Positions 31,024-44,021 of a stretch of 64,000 bases of DNA are shown here, one piece after another. The notes under the pieces were generated by a model. It ran no database searches. It saw only the letters and a program-made list of their open reading frames with translations, and had not been told where the DNA came from. Each line of letters begins with the position of its first letter. The stretch's first letter is position 1. Position numbers and translations under genes: made by a program. Where the stretch lies: assembly GCF_000315625.1 (NCBI RefSeq), contig NW_005434621.1, positions 347,351 through 411,350 of the forward strand. Direction: 5' to 3'. The stretch is from Guillardia theta CCMP2712 (taxonomy: Eukaryota > Cryptophyceae > Pyrenomonadales > Geminigeraceae).

Positions 31024-32597
31024 CTAGATAAGTCGCAGATCCCTCTCGATCGAGGACATCTGGACCCGATCGCTCGTGTCTGCATCTACATTGTACGATC
31101 TCATTCCCCTGCTCCAACAAGTCAACATGCATCAACATCAGCGCCAAATCTCTCCACCTGTTATCCTTTTCCACCTTCTCCTGACCCTGGGAGTCGCTGG
31201 ACTTCCCGTCCTTGGGGTACTGGTCATACACACCAATGTCTCCCGCCATGGCTGCACAATCATCAGCGTCTCATCCAGCCTGCAAGCACGCGGCGGCACC
31301 TCTTTCTATCGATCCCTTGGGAAGAAGGTTGTATAGAAGAACTATGGCTGACCCCACCAACACTATGAAGATGGCGCCGTAGTACGCCCATCGGTCTGCG
31401 TCCGCTGTCGCCACCAACATCAGGTCAGCTGCCGTCTACTCCGACTCTCCGCGCGCACCTGAATCGACCGCGTGCGCCTCCCGGTCCCCCCCGACGTCAT
31501 CAAGCCCGTTCTCCAACCTTGTGATCGGCGGCACGGAAACCTGTCCCCCTTCTGAAGTTGCGACGTACTTCATGCGTACACGTCAGCAAAGCTGCGCTCA
31601 CAGCAAACGCTTCTCACCTCGCCATCCCCAGCATGCACCTTCCTGATGGCTTCAGCAAAGTGCTGGTTGGGTGTAGAGGAGGATTGAGGAGCTTCAGCAA
31701 GACCCATCATGGGGTACATGGAGGGCTGAACGTTCCTGAGCGAAACCACACGGTCCTGTCCTCGATACTTGAGGACCGGTCTAGCTTGCTGAGAAACTTT
31801 CGAGCTTCTCGCAAGAGACTGAGTCCTTGGCCTGGATCCAACAGTGATGTAGGAATCGTCTGTGTGAATCATTCCTCCTGGATGTGACGCTGCGAGAGCG
31901 ACTGCCGCCTTTCCGGACAACAGCCGCTGCTTCCCCCTTACGGCTAGAGACTGAGTCTTCAACGCCTTCTCGGCCTGAGTGCCCTGCATCTCCTGCATCT
32001 CCTCTTCGGAATATTCATCAGGGGGGCTTGCGGGAGTTTGGTAAGGTGAAGAAACGCCAAGGTCCGCTTCCTGCAGAGACTTCAGAACAATCCCCTCCCA
32101 TGCTGTCAAGGTTCTCAAAGACTATATTTCACCTCTCCTGCCATCCATGGTGGTTTTTGAGTCATGAAGACCGAAGTCACCACGAGCACCAGCCCGAATA
32201 CGGCTAGGGCCGTGAAGAACTGCAATACGAGTCATAGAAGCCAACAGACTCCAATTATTTGGAAGATATTCTAAGCTTGCAGCCTTGTGCAAATGACCGC
32301 ACATGTTGCTATCAATCGCACTTCCCTAGTCCTTTTCTTTGATACATCAAACCTATGCTGCTCATTCCTTCCAATTTATTTGCGACAACCTTTACCTCTT
32401 CTACGTTCACTTGTATCTGCTTTCTTTCCATTGCAATCTTCTCCTTGCTTCCTCACTCCCTCTCCTCGTTCCCTCTCCTCCTCTCCTCCTCTCCTCTCCC
32501 TCCCACTCTCTCCCACACTCCTCCTCTCCTCCTCTTCTCTCTCCCTCTCTCCTCCTCCTCCTCTCACCTCCGCCTGCGTCGGTTCCTTGAACGCCAT
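31024..32597 (-). CDS. Two-TM membrane protein of unknown function
   Basis: Seven exons in phase: 32597-32568, 32219-32133, 32070-31618, 31567-31459, 31404-31300, 31251-31158 and 31108-31024, for 320 residues. A short N-terminus (MAFKEPTQAE) precedes TM1 (FFTALAVFGLVLVVTSVFM). A ~190-residue polar loop (acidic EEEMQEMQ stretch, basic Ser-rich part) leads to TM2 (WAYYGAIFIVLVGSAIVLLY), then a hydrophilic tail. No family was recognised. The last intron (49 nt) is 3n+1; if it is retained the frame instead runs to 30956. It is divergent from the chromatin-reader gene with 129 bp between start codons. Confidence 0.6.
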
Positions 32598-32647
32598 GAC
32601 GAAGAGCCAGCCCAGACGTTACACCGCAACGGATTTAAACGTTATTT

Positions 32648-32660
32648 CCGTTACAAATTT
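32648..32660 (+). promoter_or_regulatory. CCGTTACAAATT motif in divergent promoter
   Basis: CCGTTACAAATTT lies 79 bp upstream of the chromatin-reader ATG. The same 12 bases occur at 44880 upstream of the receptor-like gene. A CAACGG word sits just upstream on the other side. Confidence 0.4.
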
Positions 32661-32726
32661 TTAGTGCCTAGCAGCCGATTGTGATTGACCAGCACCCGGC
32701 CAAGATAGCAGCAGCTAGCGGGGGGG

Positions 32727-35700
32727 ATGGCGGGGGCGAAAGGACGGGGGGCGACGCGATGCCGTGCCCGAGGGCGTCCGAGAGGGAGGAAGAAGACGAG
32801 CGAGAGAGGAGAAGAGCTGGAAAGCTGTGTGGAAGCGTCGGGTCAGGAGGGAGAAGATGAAGACTCTCAGGATTTTCTCAAGACAGGAAGCAAATGGATT
32901 GGAAAGCGGGTAAGCTTACTTGGCAATGCGAACGATGCCGGGGTTTCCTGAAATCTTGAATGAGTCTGAGAGGATGATTGAGACCTGTTCTCTGTTGTTC
33001 TTATCTGGCGATTCTTCGTCGTGAATGAGGTTGTTCAGGTCAGAAGGATGATCCTGGACGACGATGGCAAAGAGATCGGCTACGGAAAGGGCGTGGTGAG
33101 AGATGAAACATCAACGTCTGGATTTCTCATTTCTAACTATCATTTCATCTTCAAGGTCTTATCCTGGTTACCAGCGTCCATTTCTGATTTCTACAGCGAG
33201 GTTGCCCTTGTTTTTGTATGTCCAAACTATGCCTTAACACTTTATTAAGGCTACTGGAGAACCGGCTCCTTTGTTTCGTATTCGCTTTGACGAAGTGTCG
33301 ATCAACGATATTCGGTGAAACATCCTGCAAGTTTTAGATCACGCAATGTGATTGTGCTCCGAAAACAGACGCCCTTCCTCAGAAATGGGATATGAAGACT
33401 TGGAGGAGTTCGAGGTTAGACAAACCTTTCGATGCTTTACAAGATCTCAGAAGTGTGACTTCATCTTGTCTTCGTTGCGTGAGCAGGTGGAGCTTGCAGT
33501 GAAGCAATACAATGAGATCAAGGATCCCTTCTCTTGGTATGAATGTCGCAAGGAGAACGAAACGCCTCAGCAGATAGCGAAGGTACCGGTGTGGTTTTTG
33601 GTCGATCGTTTGCAAACTTTCCCCCCAGATATTCGGCATTAATGTAGATGCTCTTGTCAATGTCAACAAGAGATATTACCCTGCGCTTCTCCGAAACTCG
33701 AAACTGAAAGACCGGACGTGAGTTTTCCATCACATCGAGATTCGACGTTAACACAAAGTGCAGGTGGTTGCTGATTCCACCACTTCATAGCTATCGGGGC
33801 AGGAGGAAGCCGAACTCTGTTGGGGCTGAGAGAGATCAGGAACAAACTGAAGCAGAAAGCACAGGAGGAGACTTTGGAGGGGAGGAGAAGGGGAGAGATT
33901 TCAATTCGGCTCAGTACGACAAGGAATTCCTGCGGAGAACGAGGAACAGCGATAAGAATGCTCTTCACTTTGGGAAGGAGAACACGCTTCTAGACCAAAA
34001 GAGCGAAAATGATCAATATAAGTCATCTTGTGAGAACGTTGGCAGGAGAAAGTCTAACTCGCGAAACCAGCGTCAAAAACCGGAACCGGTTTGTAGCCGA
34101 GACCAGCGTGATGTGATTTGAGTCTGACGCTGATGCCCAGGACGAGGAGTTTGATCTTGAGACGTGTGTAAAGAGCAACATGATGAGAAACGATGGGTGG
34201 ATGTCATTTGAGCTGGATGGAAAGAAATATCAGGCGAAGATTGTGAACGAGGGCATGCATCTCCAGTTGTGCAATGGCAAACAGCACGAATTCCGGACCT
34301 TGTCTTCCTTAGCCAAAGTTTTGATCGGGCACGATCCTCCCTGCAAGGTTGGGTTGGACTGCTGGTACTACAGTGAATCTAGAGAAGGGATGGGGATCTC
34401 TATCGCTGAGATCTGGATGAAACTGAAGAACGAAGGGTCTGAAACTTTGCTCTTTGTGGCAAACAGCTTTGACCCCTCAGCTGGGATATACGAGATCGAG
34501 ATGCAGAGCGAGCAAGACTGCTGCGAAACAAAGGTGAAGGAAGACATCGAAGGTCACAGCCTCCTTGATGAGCATGAGGGAATGAAATCAAACGCCTCCG
34601 AGGCATCCTGTGCAGATGGAACTTGTGAGGACCCTAGTGTGGCTGAGAAAGGATGCGATGATGACAAAGAGTCCGATGGCCCGCAGTGTTCTGATGCGAG
34701 ATCTTGCTCAAGGGGAAGAATCCCTAAACGGGAGATTCTAGATTTGATGGGGATCAAGGAGAAAGGAGGCTCGAAAGCAAAAAACGACGCCTTTGCTCAG
34801 CGCGACGCCTTCGGCATTTTCATCTATCAACCAAGCGATTCAAGCTCAACCATGTCTGGAATGAACGGCAAGCACGTGAGATTCGCCAACTTGCTGGAGG
34901 AGGTGATGACAGTCTTGGAACGAGTGGAGGGGGCTGATTTTGGTTGTCATTCCCAGGTTGTTGCTGAAGTTGAGAAGAGGGCCAACGAAACAGACGGCAG
35001 GTGGACTCGAGGGCTACACAAGAAGACTTCCGATCAGATAGCAGAACAGGTGAAATCGACGGACACTCTGAACGATCCTGACCACTGCTGTAGCATCTCA
35101 AATCCAAGCAGAAGAACAAGACTAGGAGCTCCATGCGGTCAATCTTGAAACCTTTCAAGCAGGACCAGTGAGCCCTTTGAGATGTCGTGTGGTATCAAGA
35201 CATGTTGGTGATTGATTGAATCAGGCGCGAGAAGTTGGAAGGTCAAAAATATTCAAACCTCTTCGGCCTTAGCGCCCGAAACACAACGGAGAACAAAAAG
35301 CTGCTGAGGAGCTGGAAAGAAGATTTGGACTCGGAAGAAGCATCAACATCAGAGAAATCTCCTCCGCCCGGAAAGATTGAAAACCTGTATGTTGGTGAAG
35401 ATATCAAGTGCGAGGTGAGTGCATTTCAAGGACATTTTTGCATCATGCTCCCTGTATCCCAACTAACTTCAACGGCTCCAGATTTGCATGGACGGGCAGG
35501 ACGAGGAGAACCTTCTGTTGTGCGACGGTTGCAACAAAGGGTTCCATATCTTCTGCCATCAACCTGCGCTTGAGGAGATTCCGGATGGGGAATGGCTCTG
35601 CTCTAGCTGTGCCTTCGTGAGGAACATCGAGTGTGAGGTCTGCAGGAGGAGGGACGGAGAAAACGAGCTGATCTTGTGCGACCGCTGCGACAAGGGATGG

Positions 35701-38700
35701 CACATGAAGTGTCTCGATCCTCCTCTCCGCTGCGTTCCGCAGGAAGAATGGTTCTGTGAGGCATGCAGCGACGGACGGGAGGGCAGCGGGAAGGTTGTTG
35801 AGGAGTCGAACGCTGTCAAACGTGTGACGCAGCGGAAGAAGAAAACCAAGAAGGGGGCAAAACGAACCAAGAGGAGAGGGTCTTCCAACAAGGTTCGGGA
35901 CATGTCCGAAGACAAGGAAGGGGAGGAGGAGGAGGAGAGTTTGGTGGAGAAGGAAGAAGACGACTCCATTACCTTACAATCATCTTGCGAATATGATTCG
36001 GACATCACTTCGGAGACGTCAGATAACAGCAACAGGCCTACGACTACAGCTGTCACCGAGGTTGGTCATCTTGGTTCAGAGCAGGCGATTTCTAAGGAGC
36101 TCGATGCGGATGAAGAGGATAGCGAGTTGCACGTCAGCATGGAGCTCGATAGCGGCAACCAGACCTCGCCGACCTCGCCTGAAGCTGCCCAAGAGGGCCC
36201 GAAGCAAGTCTCAAACGTTGACAACACACTAGGTGTTGATTCATCTTCTGCAAGGTTCGACAGCATTGTCGAGGAGAGAGTCTCCCCCGTGTTGGTTAGC
36301 AAAGTCAGGAGTTACCGGAACATCTCCAAGAGGCGATTGCAAAGAAACCTTTCTCAAGATTTGAAGGCCGCCTGTGAAACAAGTTGCAGCCAGACAGTCA
36401 TCACAGATGTTCACAAGGAAAATGACAGCATTCAAGAGGAAGCTCTCAGTCAGGGGAGCGGGGATTCTGTGTTGCCTACAAGCTCTCAGGATCAGAATTT
36501 GCAAGAAAAATCACAAGTTGACGAGTTGCCTGACAAACTACAGGATCCAGCTCAAGAGGTATCCGCTGCAGTCAGAGTGGATGATTCAGATGAGACAGAC
36601 GCAAATGAAAAGGTGCAGGAGACAGAACTTCAACCTTCATCCCCTGTCAGTGAATCCTCCAGGGCCGATGTAGATGACTCAGAGAGAGAAATCCTCTCAT
36701 CTCCTTTTGTCAGCGAGAAATCAACCCCTGCAAAACAAGCGAACGGGCCTGTTGCTTTCTCGTCTGTCAGCCCCGTCAAATCATTGAATTTGGCTGCTCA
36801 GATGCTCGCAAACTCTCAACAGATCCACCCAGAAGATGAGGAACAAGAAAAAGAAGTTGCTCCTACTGCCGACTTCAACTTTCATGATGGCTGCCAGCCT
36901 GACAGAGATCAATCTGTTTCTATTCCGTCAACAACAAAAGCAGAAATCTCGGAAAATGAAAATGGAGAGCAAGAAGATCAGCTGATGGATGAAGAGGAGC
37001 TGGAGGAGGATTTGAGTTCGAGGGCAAGTGAGGAAGAATCGTTTGAGATCATTGAGCTCTACATGTCGCAGAAGGAGATGAAGTTCCCTATGACGGAGGT
37101 TGAACCTCCCAACACCTCGCATGATGCATCAAGGCTTGAAGACGATGAAAGGATTCTCGAGCCTGTACTTGCTAAGTCGGAACCAGCCTCTTCGGAGAGG
37201 AAACAAGACGAAGTAGCGAGAGGAGGGGTGCATGACGAGACCACTGTTGAGCTGAATGTTTCTCAGAGGATAGAGTCGTTACATTTGGACGATGAGAATC
37301 ATGGTCAGGTGCAATCTCAATTTGAAATTACCAGGAAACAATCTGCATGCATTGTTGGCAACAGGGAGCTCGATGAACAAAATCCGAATCAACAACTTTC
37401 CCAGACTTCACCTGGTTGTCATGCTGTTGACCATGAAGGCGACAAGAATGCGATGGACCAAAAGGAGAGAACTCTTGGTTCTGTCGCGCATGTCGATGTA
37501 AGCAACATGCAGGATAGTTCTCAAACTTCCAATGTTTCTCAAATCTCCAAAGAGGAAGGCAGTTCTGGACAGTACAATTTTCGGGATGGAAGATGGAATT
37601 TTGCCGTAGATGCAGAGAATCTCAAGATTCGGATTAGTCCTAAAGTCTTCGATAGTCCGCTGGTCCGTCCATGTCAATCAGACGAACCTCGTGCTGAACC
37701 ATCTTTTGGTCAAGACGGAGAAGACCAACATCGCAGTATCTCGCAGCTCTCCGACAGACTCTCAACCAAGAGCTCTTACAGGATTTTCTCGATAGCCGTT
37801 GATCAAGACAGCCCGTTCAAGAACCACTATTTCGCTGATCGGACATGGAAGTTCCGAGTAGAGGATGAGGCAGAGAAGCTAAGGATTGTCGTACGCCCGA
37901 AGCGCAGGAAGATCAGTCACGATGGCATGTGGGACGATTCCAATCTTCAGCATGACAGTCTTTGCACGTCAATACCATCGAAATCTGGTGACATTGACAG
38001 ACTGGCGTCAAGTCCTTACGCAGATTTTCGTTTTGCCGATCGGACTTGGAAGTTCAAAGTGAACGAGGAGGCGATGAGGATCAGAATCTATCCGAAGAGG
38101 AAGAAAAGGAGCCTGGAGCTCGAGGCGTGTGATTGGAATGAAAATCATCACGATCATGACGCGAGGTCGGACTGTGAGTCGACTGCTGAAGGCAACAAGG
38201 AGCACGTAAAAGCTGAAAGGATTCCGCATACTCCACAGCCACTGGGCACTTTGACCGAAGGAAAGATCGAGAGGCTGAGAGCAGCGGAGGAGGGCGGAGA
38301 GAAGGCAAGGGAACATGCGCGAGAGAAGACCCAGCCTTCCCCCAACCTGCCGCGGGAAAAGCCTCTCAGGTTGGAGGACATTAGAATCCCGAAGAAGAAG
38401 CACGTGGATAAGCCGATGTCGACCTTGCAGGATGCAGCGAAGGATTCGCAGGACAGCAGGAGGGGAGCTGAGCGGGATGACCGTCATCGTAATCGCCCTG
38501 ATATCTCTGCGCGACTGCATGACCTAGCTTCACCTCAAGAGTTCAGAAGCCAGAGGAGGGAGCGCGACTCTGTATTACCCTCGCAGCATAACAACTTCTC
38601 CGATGCTCCGCATGACTCGTCGTCAAGAGATCCGCCCCGCAGTGCGGCAGCATCATCATCAGCAGCAGCAGGTGATTCGTGGTCTTCTAGCGCGTCGGCA

Positions 38701-39594
38701 GCCAGCAGGGACATGCCGTCGCGGAGGCATTTCCTGCCTGCTTACCTGAGGAACACGTTGGAAATGTTCCATCGAGACAGTGGGACGCAGGCGCAGGAAC
38801 AGATGCCGAAGTTGCTGAAGGAGGAGGCAGACAAGAAGAAGGAGGAGATCTCGCAGCAGATCCAACTCCATGAGACGAAGCTTGCAGACAAGATCATGCA
38901 GCTCTTCAAAGGGAAGGGTGTGGGAGGAGTGAGCGAGCCCACCGGCGGCAACAACTCACTCATCGGATGGCTCACCTCTCGCTACCGCAAGGAACCAGCG
39001 CAGGAGGTCTGTGAGCGACCCGACGAACTGCCGCATGCAAGAGAATCTCAACAGCTACAGCAGCAGAACATTCGACAGCAGCACCAGCACCAGCCCAAAA
39101 ATCTTCAGCCCCAGCATGTTCAGCCCCAGCATGTTCAGCGTCAGCCACTTCAACATCAGCCACTTCAACATCAGCCTCTTCAACATCAGCCTCTTCAGCA
39201 TCAGCATCAGCATCAGCATCAGTCTCCTCTCCAGCATCGTCCTGTAGCAGCTGAAGAACGAGCGCGATCAAGAGATCGAAGTCCTGACCCTCACCATCGC
39301 TGGAAGGCCAGGCATCCAGCACCCCGTGAGGGAGACGGCAGAGGCTACACCAGGAAGTACCGGCAACCCACTCCTCCGAGGTCTTGGCATCCCAAGGCTT
39401 CTTATGAGGACCGGAGGCCCAGGGAGTCTTCCTGGAAGTACGACTCGTACGACTCCTACCGGGGCAGGGATAGGATGGAGGAGCCAGCTCATGAGCGCGA
39501 TCGGAGGGACTCGTGGTCGAGGCCGGGTTACGACTGCAGGTACGTTGACTCGTCTCCCCACCACTCCCAGTGGTACCGAGGGGGACCGGTGTAA
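32727..39594 (+). CDS. Large chromatin reader: LysM-like, RAMA-like and tandem PHD fingers
   Basis: Eleven exons in phase (32727-32909, 33039-33095, 33250-33314, 33369-33414, 33487-33582, 33629-33717, 33764-34088, 34141-35049, 35112-35167, 35225-35414, 35482-39594), about 2,042 residues. After a basic AT-hook-like start (RGRPRGRKK) comes KWIGKRVRRM...GYEDLEEFE, a chromo/Tudor-like EDLE module common in chromatin proteins. Next is a LysM-like domain (SWYECRKENETPQQIA, NVDALVNVNKRYYP, TWLLIP). A DGWMSFELDGKKYQAKI region resembles RAMA. Two PHD fingers follow: ICMDGQDEENLLLCDGC...CSSC and CEVCRRRDGENELILCDRC...CEAC. The remaining ~1,250 residues are disordered and acidic, with three F.DR.WKF repeats near 37580-38110 and a His/Gln-rich C-terminus. 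Tandem PHD suggests histone H3-tail reading; target unknown. KHVRF before the PHD region fits a PP1-docking motif. Another 54-nt stop-free intron (34903-34956) is possible. Confidence 0.85.
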
Positions 39595-39645
39595 GTTTAG
39601 TTTTCGTTTCTCTCTTCTCTTGTTTAGTTCAGGTTTAGTTTAGTT

Positions 39646-40887
39646 TCAAGTCGAGCTTCCCTTTCTAATGTAGTTTCCGTCGCCATCCTTCTTGTCAATT
39701 CGAATGACCTTGATGTTGAAGAGGAGGGTCTTGTCAATGAGCCCCTTGTTGAACAGGACCTGCGGACTACCAGTCACTCCTCCTCCCCTTCTCCTCTTGT
39801 CCTCTATCTTACAAAGTTGAGAGCTCTCTGGCCGTCAAAGGTCGATGGCTTCGGGCCGACCTGAGTTCAACCCGGTTACCATCACTGAGATCAGCGCATG
39901 GGTGCAGCACCCGAGTATGGGAAGGATCGTCCTCGGGGTACCCCAGCTCAGGGGTGACGACAAGCTGTCGAATCCCCCCAACTTTCATGCCCTTCAGCCC
40001 TTCCTCAAGGCCAGGGATCTGGAGAAAAGTTTGAGCTGGTGAACCGCGGCGGCTGCAAGCAAGTGCCTTACCACAGTGTGGCTGCCGAGGACACAGCGTT
40101 GAAAGTCTGTTGAGGGTGAGCAGGGAGGAAACGAGAGGAACAGGAGAGCACCTGTCTCGTCGGCAAACGCTCCTCCCTTCACGCCATTCTTAGCTTGAAA
40201 GATTCTGCCGTAGTAGCCGATAGTGTATCCTTCCCAATCGAAGACAACTCGGTCGCCGTCCTCCGGGCTCTCACCATTGCCGACCTTGACATCCTTGTAC
40301 TGCAGACCTGAGGGCGTGGCAACGAAGTCCGGGTACTTCATCTTGGTCTTGCCGTAGTCCTTGCCCTTGAGTGCAGGCATGCTCACGATTTCACTCTTGT
40401 CCGGCAACGAGCCTTCTGCTCGCGTCAAAGCAGTAAGAGGTGAAGTCAAGGAGTTTATAGAGAGAAGAAGAGAGCATCCAAGAGAGCGCATAGTCAATGA
40501 GATGAAAATTTGACCATCCAAACCACATCTATCACACCGCTGCTCACCTGGGAGGAAGTTTGGCTTCGGCTGGCACTCCTTACGAGCGCAAGTATCAGCA
40601 TTGACGTCCTCGATGGGGAGAAGGAAAGAAGTCGCAAGAGCGAACGTCATAGCAGCTATCGAACCTCTGCGTCCCATCCCCTCGCCGTCCTTGCTCGCAT
40701 GCAGCATCCGAACTCCACCGTACTTGCGATCCGGAGCTTGAGCAAAGGCTCTTGAAGGGACAGGAAAGGCAGCAGAGCGAGGAACGAAGGGAGAGAAAGA
40801 AGATGCAGGAGAAGGAGCAAAGAGGAATGAAGAGCTCGATGAGGAGCTCGCCATGACAGGCGCACTGAACGCCATGCAGCCGGCCAT
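39646..40887 (-). CDS. FKBP-type peptidyl-prolyl isomerase, probably thylakoid-lumenal
   Basis: Six exons in phase (40887-40548, 40412-40152, 40106-40072, 40018-39911, 39860-39813, 39759-39646), 301 residues. The FKBP core is complete after splicing: TPSGLQYKDVKVGNGESPEDGD, VVFDWEGYTIGYYGRIFQ, LGSHTVIPGLEEGLKGMKVG, IRQLVVTPELGYP, LLFNIKVIRI. Cis-trans prolyl isomerisation is the family reaction; some typical active-site aromatics appear replaced, as in many lumenal FKBPs. The ~110-residue leader is Ser/Phe/Pro/Ala-rich (plastid transit-like), then RRGSIAAMTFALATSFLLP with a twin arginine, hydrophobic core and VNA-D cleavage-like site, as in Tat-dependent lumen proteins. It is divergent from the PPIL6-like gene. 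The start is the first ATG of the leader; the frame is open further upstream. Confidence 0.85.
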
Positions 40888-41555
40888 CCTGCTGTCTGAA
40901 TACCAACCCCCACCTGTACAATTGGATACCCGCCCTGGTCGACATAGATAGAAACATATAGTAAAGTACCGGTCTTTGCAGAGAATTGATAGCACCCCAC
41001 CCTTGAATCTTGTTTATATGAGGCCGCTCATCGGACGGTTTCAGAGCAGTTACCGTTAACGGTAACTCCAACGGCCGGAACCGTTGGAGACGAAACCTGA
41101 GAGCGCCATGCAGTGGATGGGAGGTGGAGAAGAGCGAAGATGGGAGGGGGAGAGGGGAAGGGGAAGAGAAGGAGACGTGGGGATCGGTGCATTGATTCTT
41201 GCGATCTCTGTCTCAGAAGGAGCATGGCATGCAGGCTGAGCTTCCTAACACTCCTGAACTTCATCATCCTCCCCATGTTGAGAGTGCGTGCTTCGAGGAA
41301 AATCAGCCCTCATTCGATGTGATGTGACTTGATGACTTGATGATTGATCCTTTAAAGGATAAAGGAGCGATAGGTTGTATAATCACTCTCCCGTTGCAAA
41401 ACCTCGCCATCATCGAACACAGAGAGGAATCGACATGCTGCGATGAAAGTGTACTGTTATAGCCGGCTGACAGTGGTTGATCAGGAAATAACTTGATGTC
41501 AAGAAGATCGCATTGAGTTGTCTACTCTGCAAGAACTTGAGAGCTGAACAACGAG
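40888..41555. other. Divergent promoter region, FKBP / PPIL6-like gene
   Basis: 668 bp between start codons. Holds an 18-bp perfect palindrome and an adjacent 7-bp inverted repeat (see next entry). No credible ORF. Confidence 0.6.
41049..41087. promoter_or_regulatory. Perfect palindrome GTTACCGTTAACGGTAAC plus CCAACGG/CCGTTGG inverted repeat
   Basis: 41049-41066 equals its own reverse complement. 41068-41074 and 41081-41087 form a second inverted repeat with a 6-bp spacer. All arms contain AACGG/CCGTT cores, which match the Myb site YAACKG. It lies about 160 bp from the FKBP start and 470 bp from the PPIL6-like start, so it could serve both. Function is inferred. Confidence 0.5.
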
Positions 41556-43929
41556 ATGCCGAATAAGCTCGTGGTTGTGAAGCACAATGTCAACTACCCA
41601 TCTTTCTCCCAGTGGGCTGCTCATCATGCTGGAACAGTAAGCCTGCTTCAACTGCGCTCTACCACGCTGACAACTCGCGTGTTTTTTGTCTGCTGTGTAG
41701 GCTCAAGATCAGTGCCAACGTCTCAAGTCCGTCAGAGCCATCATGTCTTCGCAGTGCGTCAAGAACTTGCCCGGGGTCATCGGATTGTTCTGCATTCGGG
41801 AGGAAGATAAAGACGCGTTCTTGCCAGGTTACTTGTCGCAGGATTTCGCGCCCAACACAGATGTAGATGAGAAGACGTATGAGATCGACCTAGACCTTGG
41901 TTATGGTGGCGGCATTGCCATGAGGAAATCCTCCATGATGATCTGTGAGCTTGCGCTGCAAATCCCTTACGAGGAGTGGAAACAAGTTTTCATGGAAACA
42001 CACAAACAGTTGTACCTGGACATCTCTAAGGCCTTTGTGTGCCCGACTGGCGAGAAATCGTTGTTTCTGTGCGTTCTGTTCGACCGGGAGAGGCTGCTAG
42101 AGGTTCAGAGGCAGCACGACGTCACGAAACCGTCCATGTTCAAGCAGTTCGTTGAGGACGGTATCGTCAAAGAGATCGAGTACATCGATTGGCACAGCCA
42201 GGTTCCGATTGCATTCGACTACTACAATAAGTCCGGCCCCACTCAGCACCTGAAGATCATCGGGAAAGTCAACGACCCGCTGCTGGCCAAGATGATCGCT
42301 GCTTGTGAATTCTTGAAGCTGCACCAGGAGACCTTCTCCTACAGCCAGGACAGTTTGATCGAGAGCGAGTTCCTCGTTGCTGTAGCCGAGCTGGTGCAGA
42401 AGTTTGAGGGCAAGGCAAGGGATCACCTGCGCATGCACGCTGGCGGGCCGCTGGTGCTGTGCAACGGGGAGTACGTCGGTTGCATCCGGGAGTTCGAGAA
42501 GTGGGCAAGCGAGATGTACGAGTACCAGGACAAGACGCCGGACTCCTTGTACGCTGGGAGGGCTAGGAAGAGCCTTGCCAGCTACATGCAGAGCCGAAGC
42601 GCCGAGTGCGACTTTGTCTTCATGGACGTGGCGTTCAGAGATGGAGAGACCGAGAAGGAGGTGAAGCCAAGAATCATCATCGAGCTGTACAAGACGATCG
42701 CGCCCAAGGCTGTGCAGAACTTCAAGTCCATGTGTGAGGGCGCATACAGAGGGTCGAAGTTCCACAGGGTCGTGACGCGTGGCTGGGTGCAAGGAGGAGC
42801 TGTGGGGAACGAGTCGATCTTCGGGGGCACGTTCGAGGACGAGAGCTTTGCGGTGAAGCACAGGGGAGCAGGAGACCTGGGCATGTCCAACACGGGCCCT
42901 CACTCCAACGTTTGTCAGTTCTACATCTCACTCGAGAAGCTGTCATGGCTGGACGGCAAGAACGTGGTCTTCGGTCGAGTCGTTGACGGCCTCAAGGCGG
43001 TGAAGTTCGTGGGGAAGGCCCAGGTTCAGCCTTGGAACCAGAAGCCGCTGCTGGATCACTACATCGCCGACTGCGGTCTATTCCGAGACGCGCAGTCGCT
43101 TTCCAAGAAGCCTCTGCTGCAGAAGCAGGAGGAGGCGAAGGAATCGCAGGCTGCGCAGGGCGGAGGAGAAGGGGCAGGAGGGGAGGCGGAGGTGGCGAAG
43201 GCCAAGGGGGAGGCGGGTGGGGAAGGGGCCGAGGGGCCGGGGGAGGCTCCAGGACAAGCCCAGCAGATCTCAGACATGAACTCGTCGTATGATGAAGCCA
43301 TGCAGCAAGCGGCTCTGAAGCTCCAGGTGACTTGAACCTCTTCCAGCACCGCCGCCTCCACATCCTCCCCGTCATCCTCCTCCTCTGCTTCCACCCACCT
43401 CTTCAACCCCCCATCCTCTCAATCTCCTCACCCACTTCTCCCTTCTCTCTCCTTCTCCCTCACTCTTGATGCAGACGGCTGGTAGAGGATTCCTGGACAG
43501 GTCGCGCGTGAAGAAGGAGATAATCCTAAACTTCTCCGAGCTCTTTGAGAACGTCAGCGCGGATAAGCTCTGGAGCATCTTCGGAGATTTCTTAGGTGTC
43601 AACACGAGCATTGGGCAGGAGGAAGAGGAAGGGAGGGGATGGAGAAGAAGACAGGCAGAGGCAGAGGGAGAGGGAGAGCGGAGAGCAGAGAGCGGAGAGG
43701 GAGGGAGAGAGGGGCCTAACTTGTTTTGCAGCTCCTGTACTGCAAGAAGCAGGTGTGTACAAGGAAGTGAAGGCAGAAGGTCAAGTCTCCCTCGGCTGCA
43801 AGCGAGTGGTGGTCCCCATGAAGGGATGGTGGACAGACGTTGAGAGGGAGGAAACCTTGGTATCTCTCAACCCCTCAAAGAGATGGCTCTCAGTCTCTGT
43901 TACCGGGTGAGCTCTACACCCCCTCGTTC

Positions 43930-44021
<92 letters not shown>

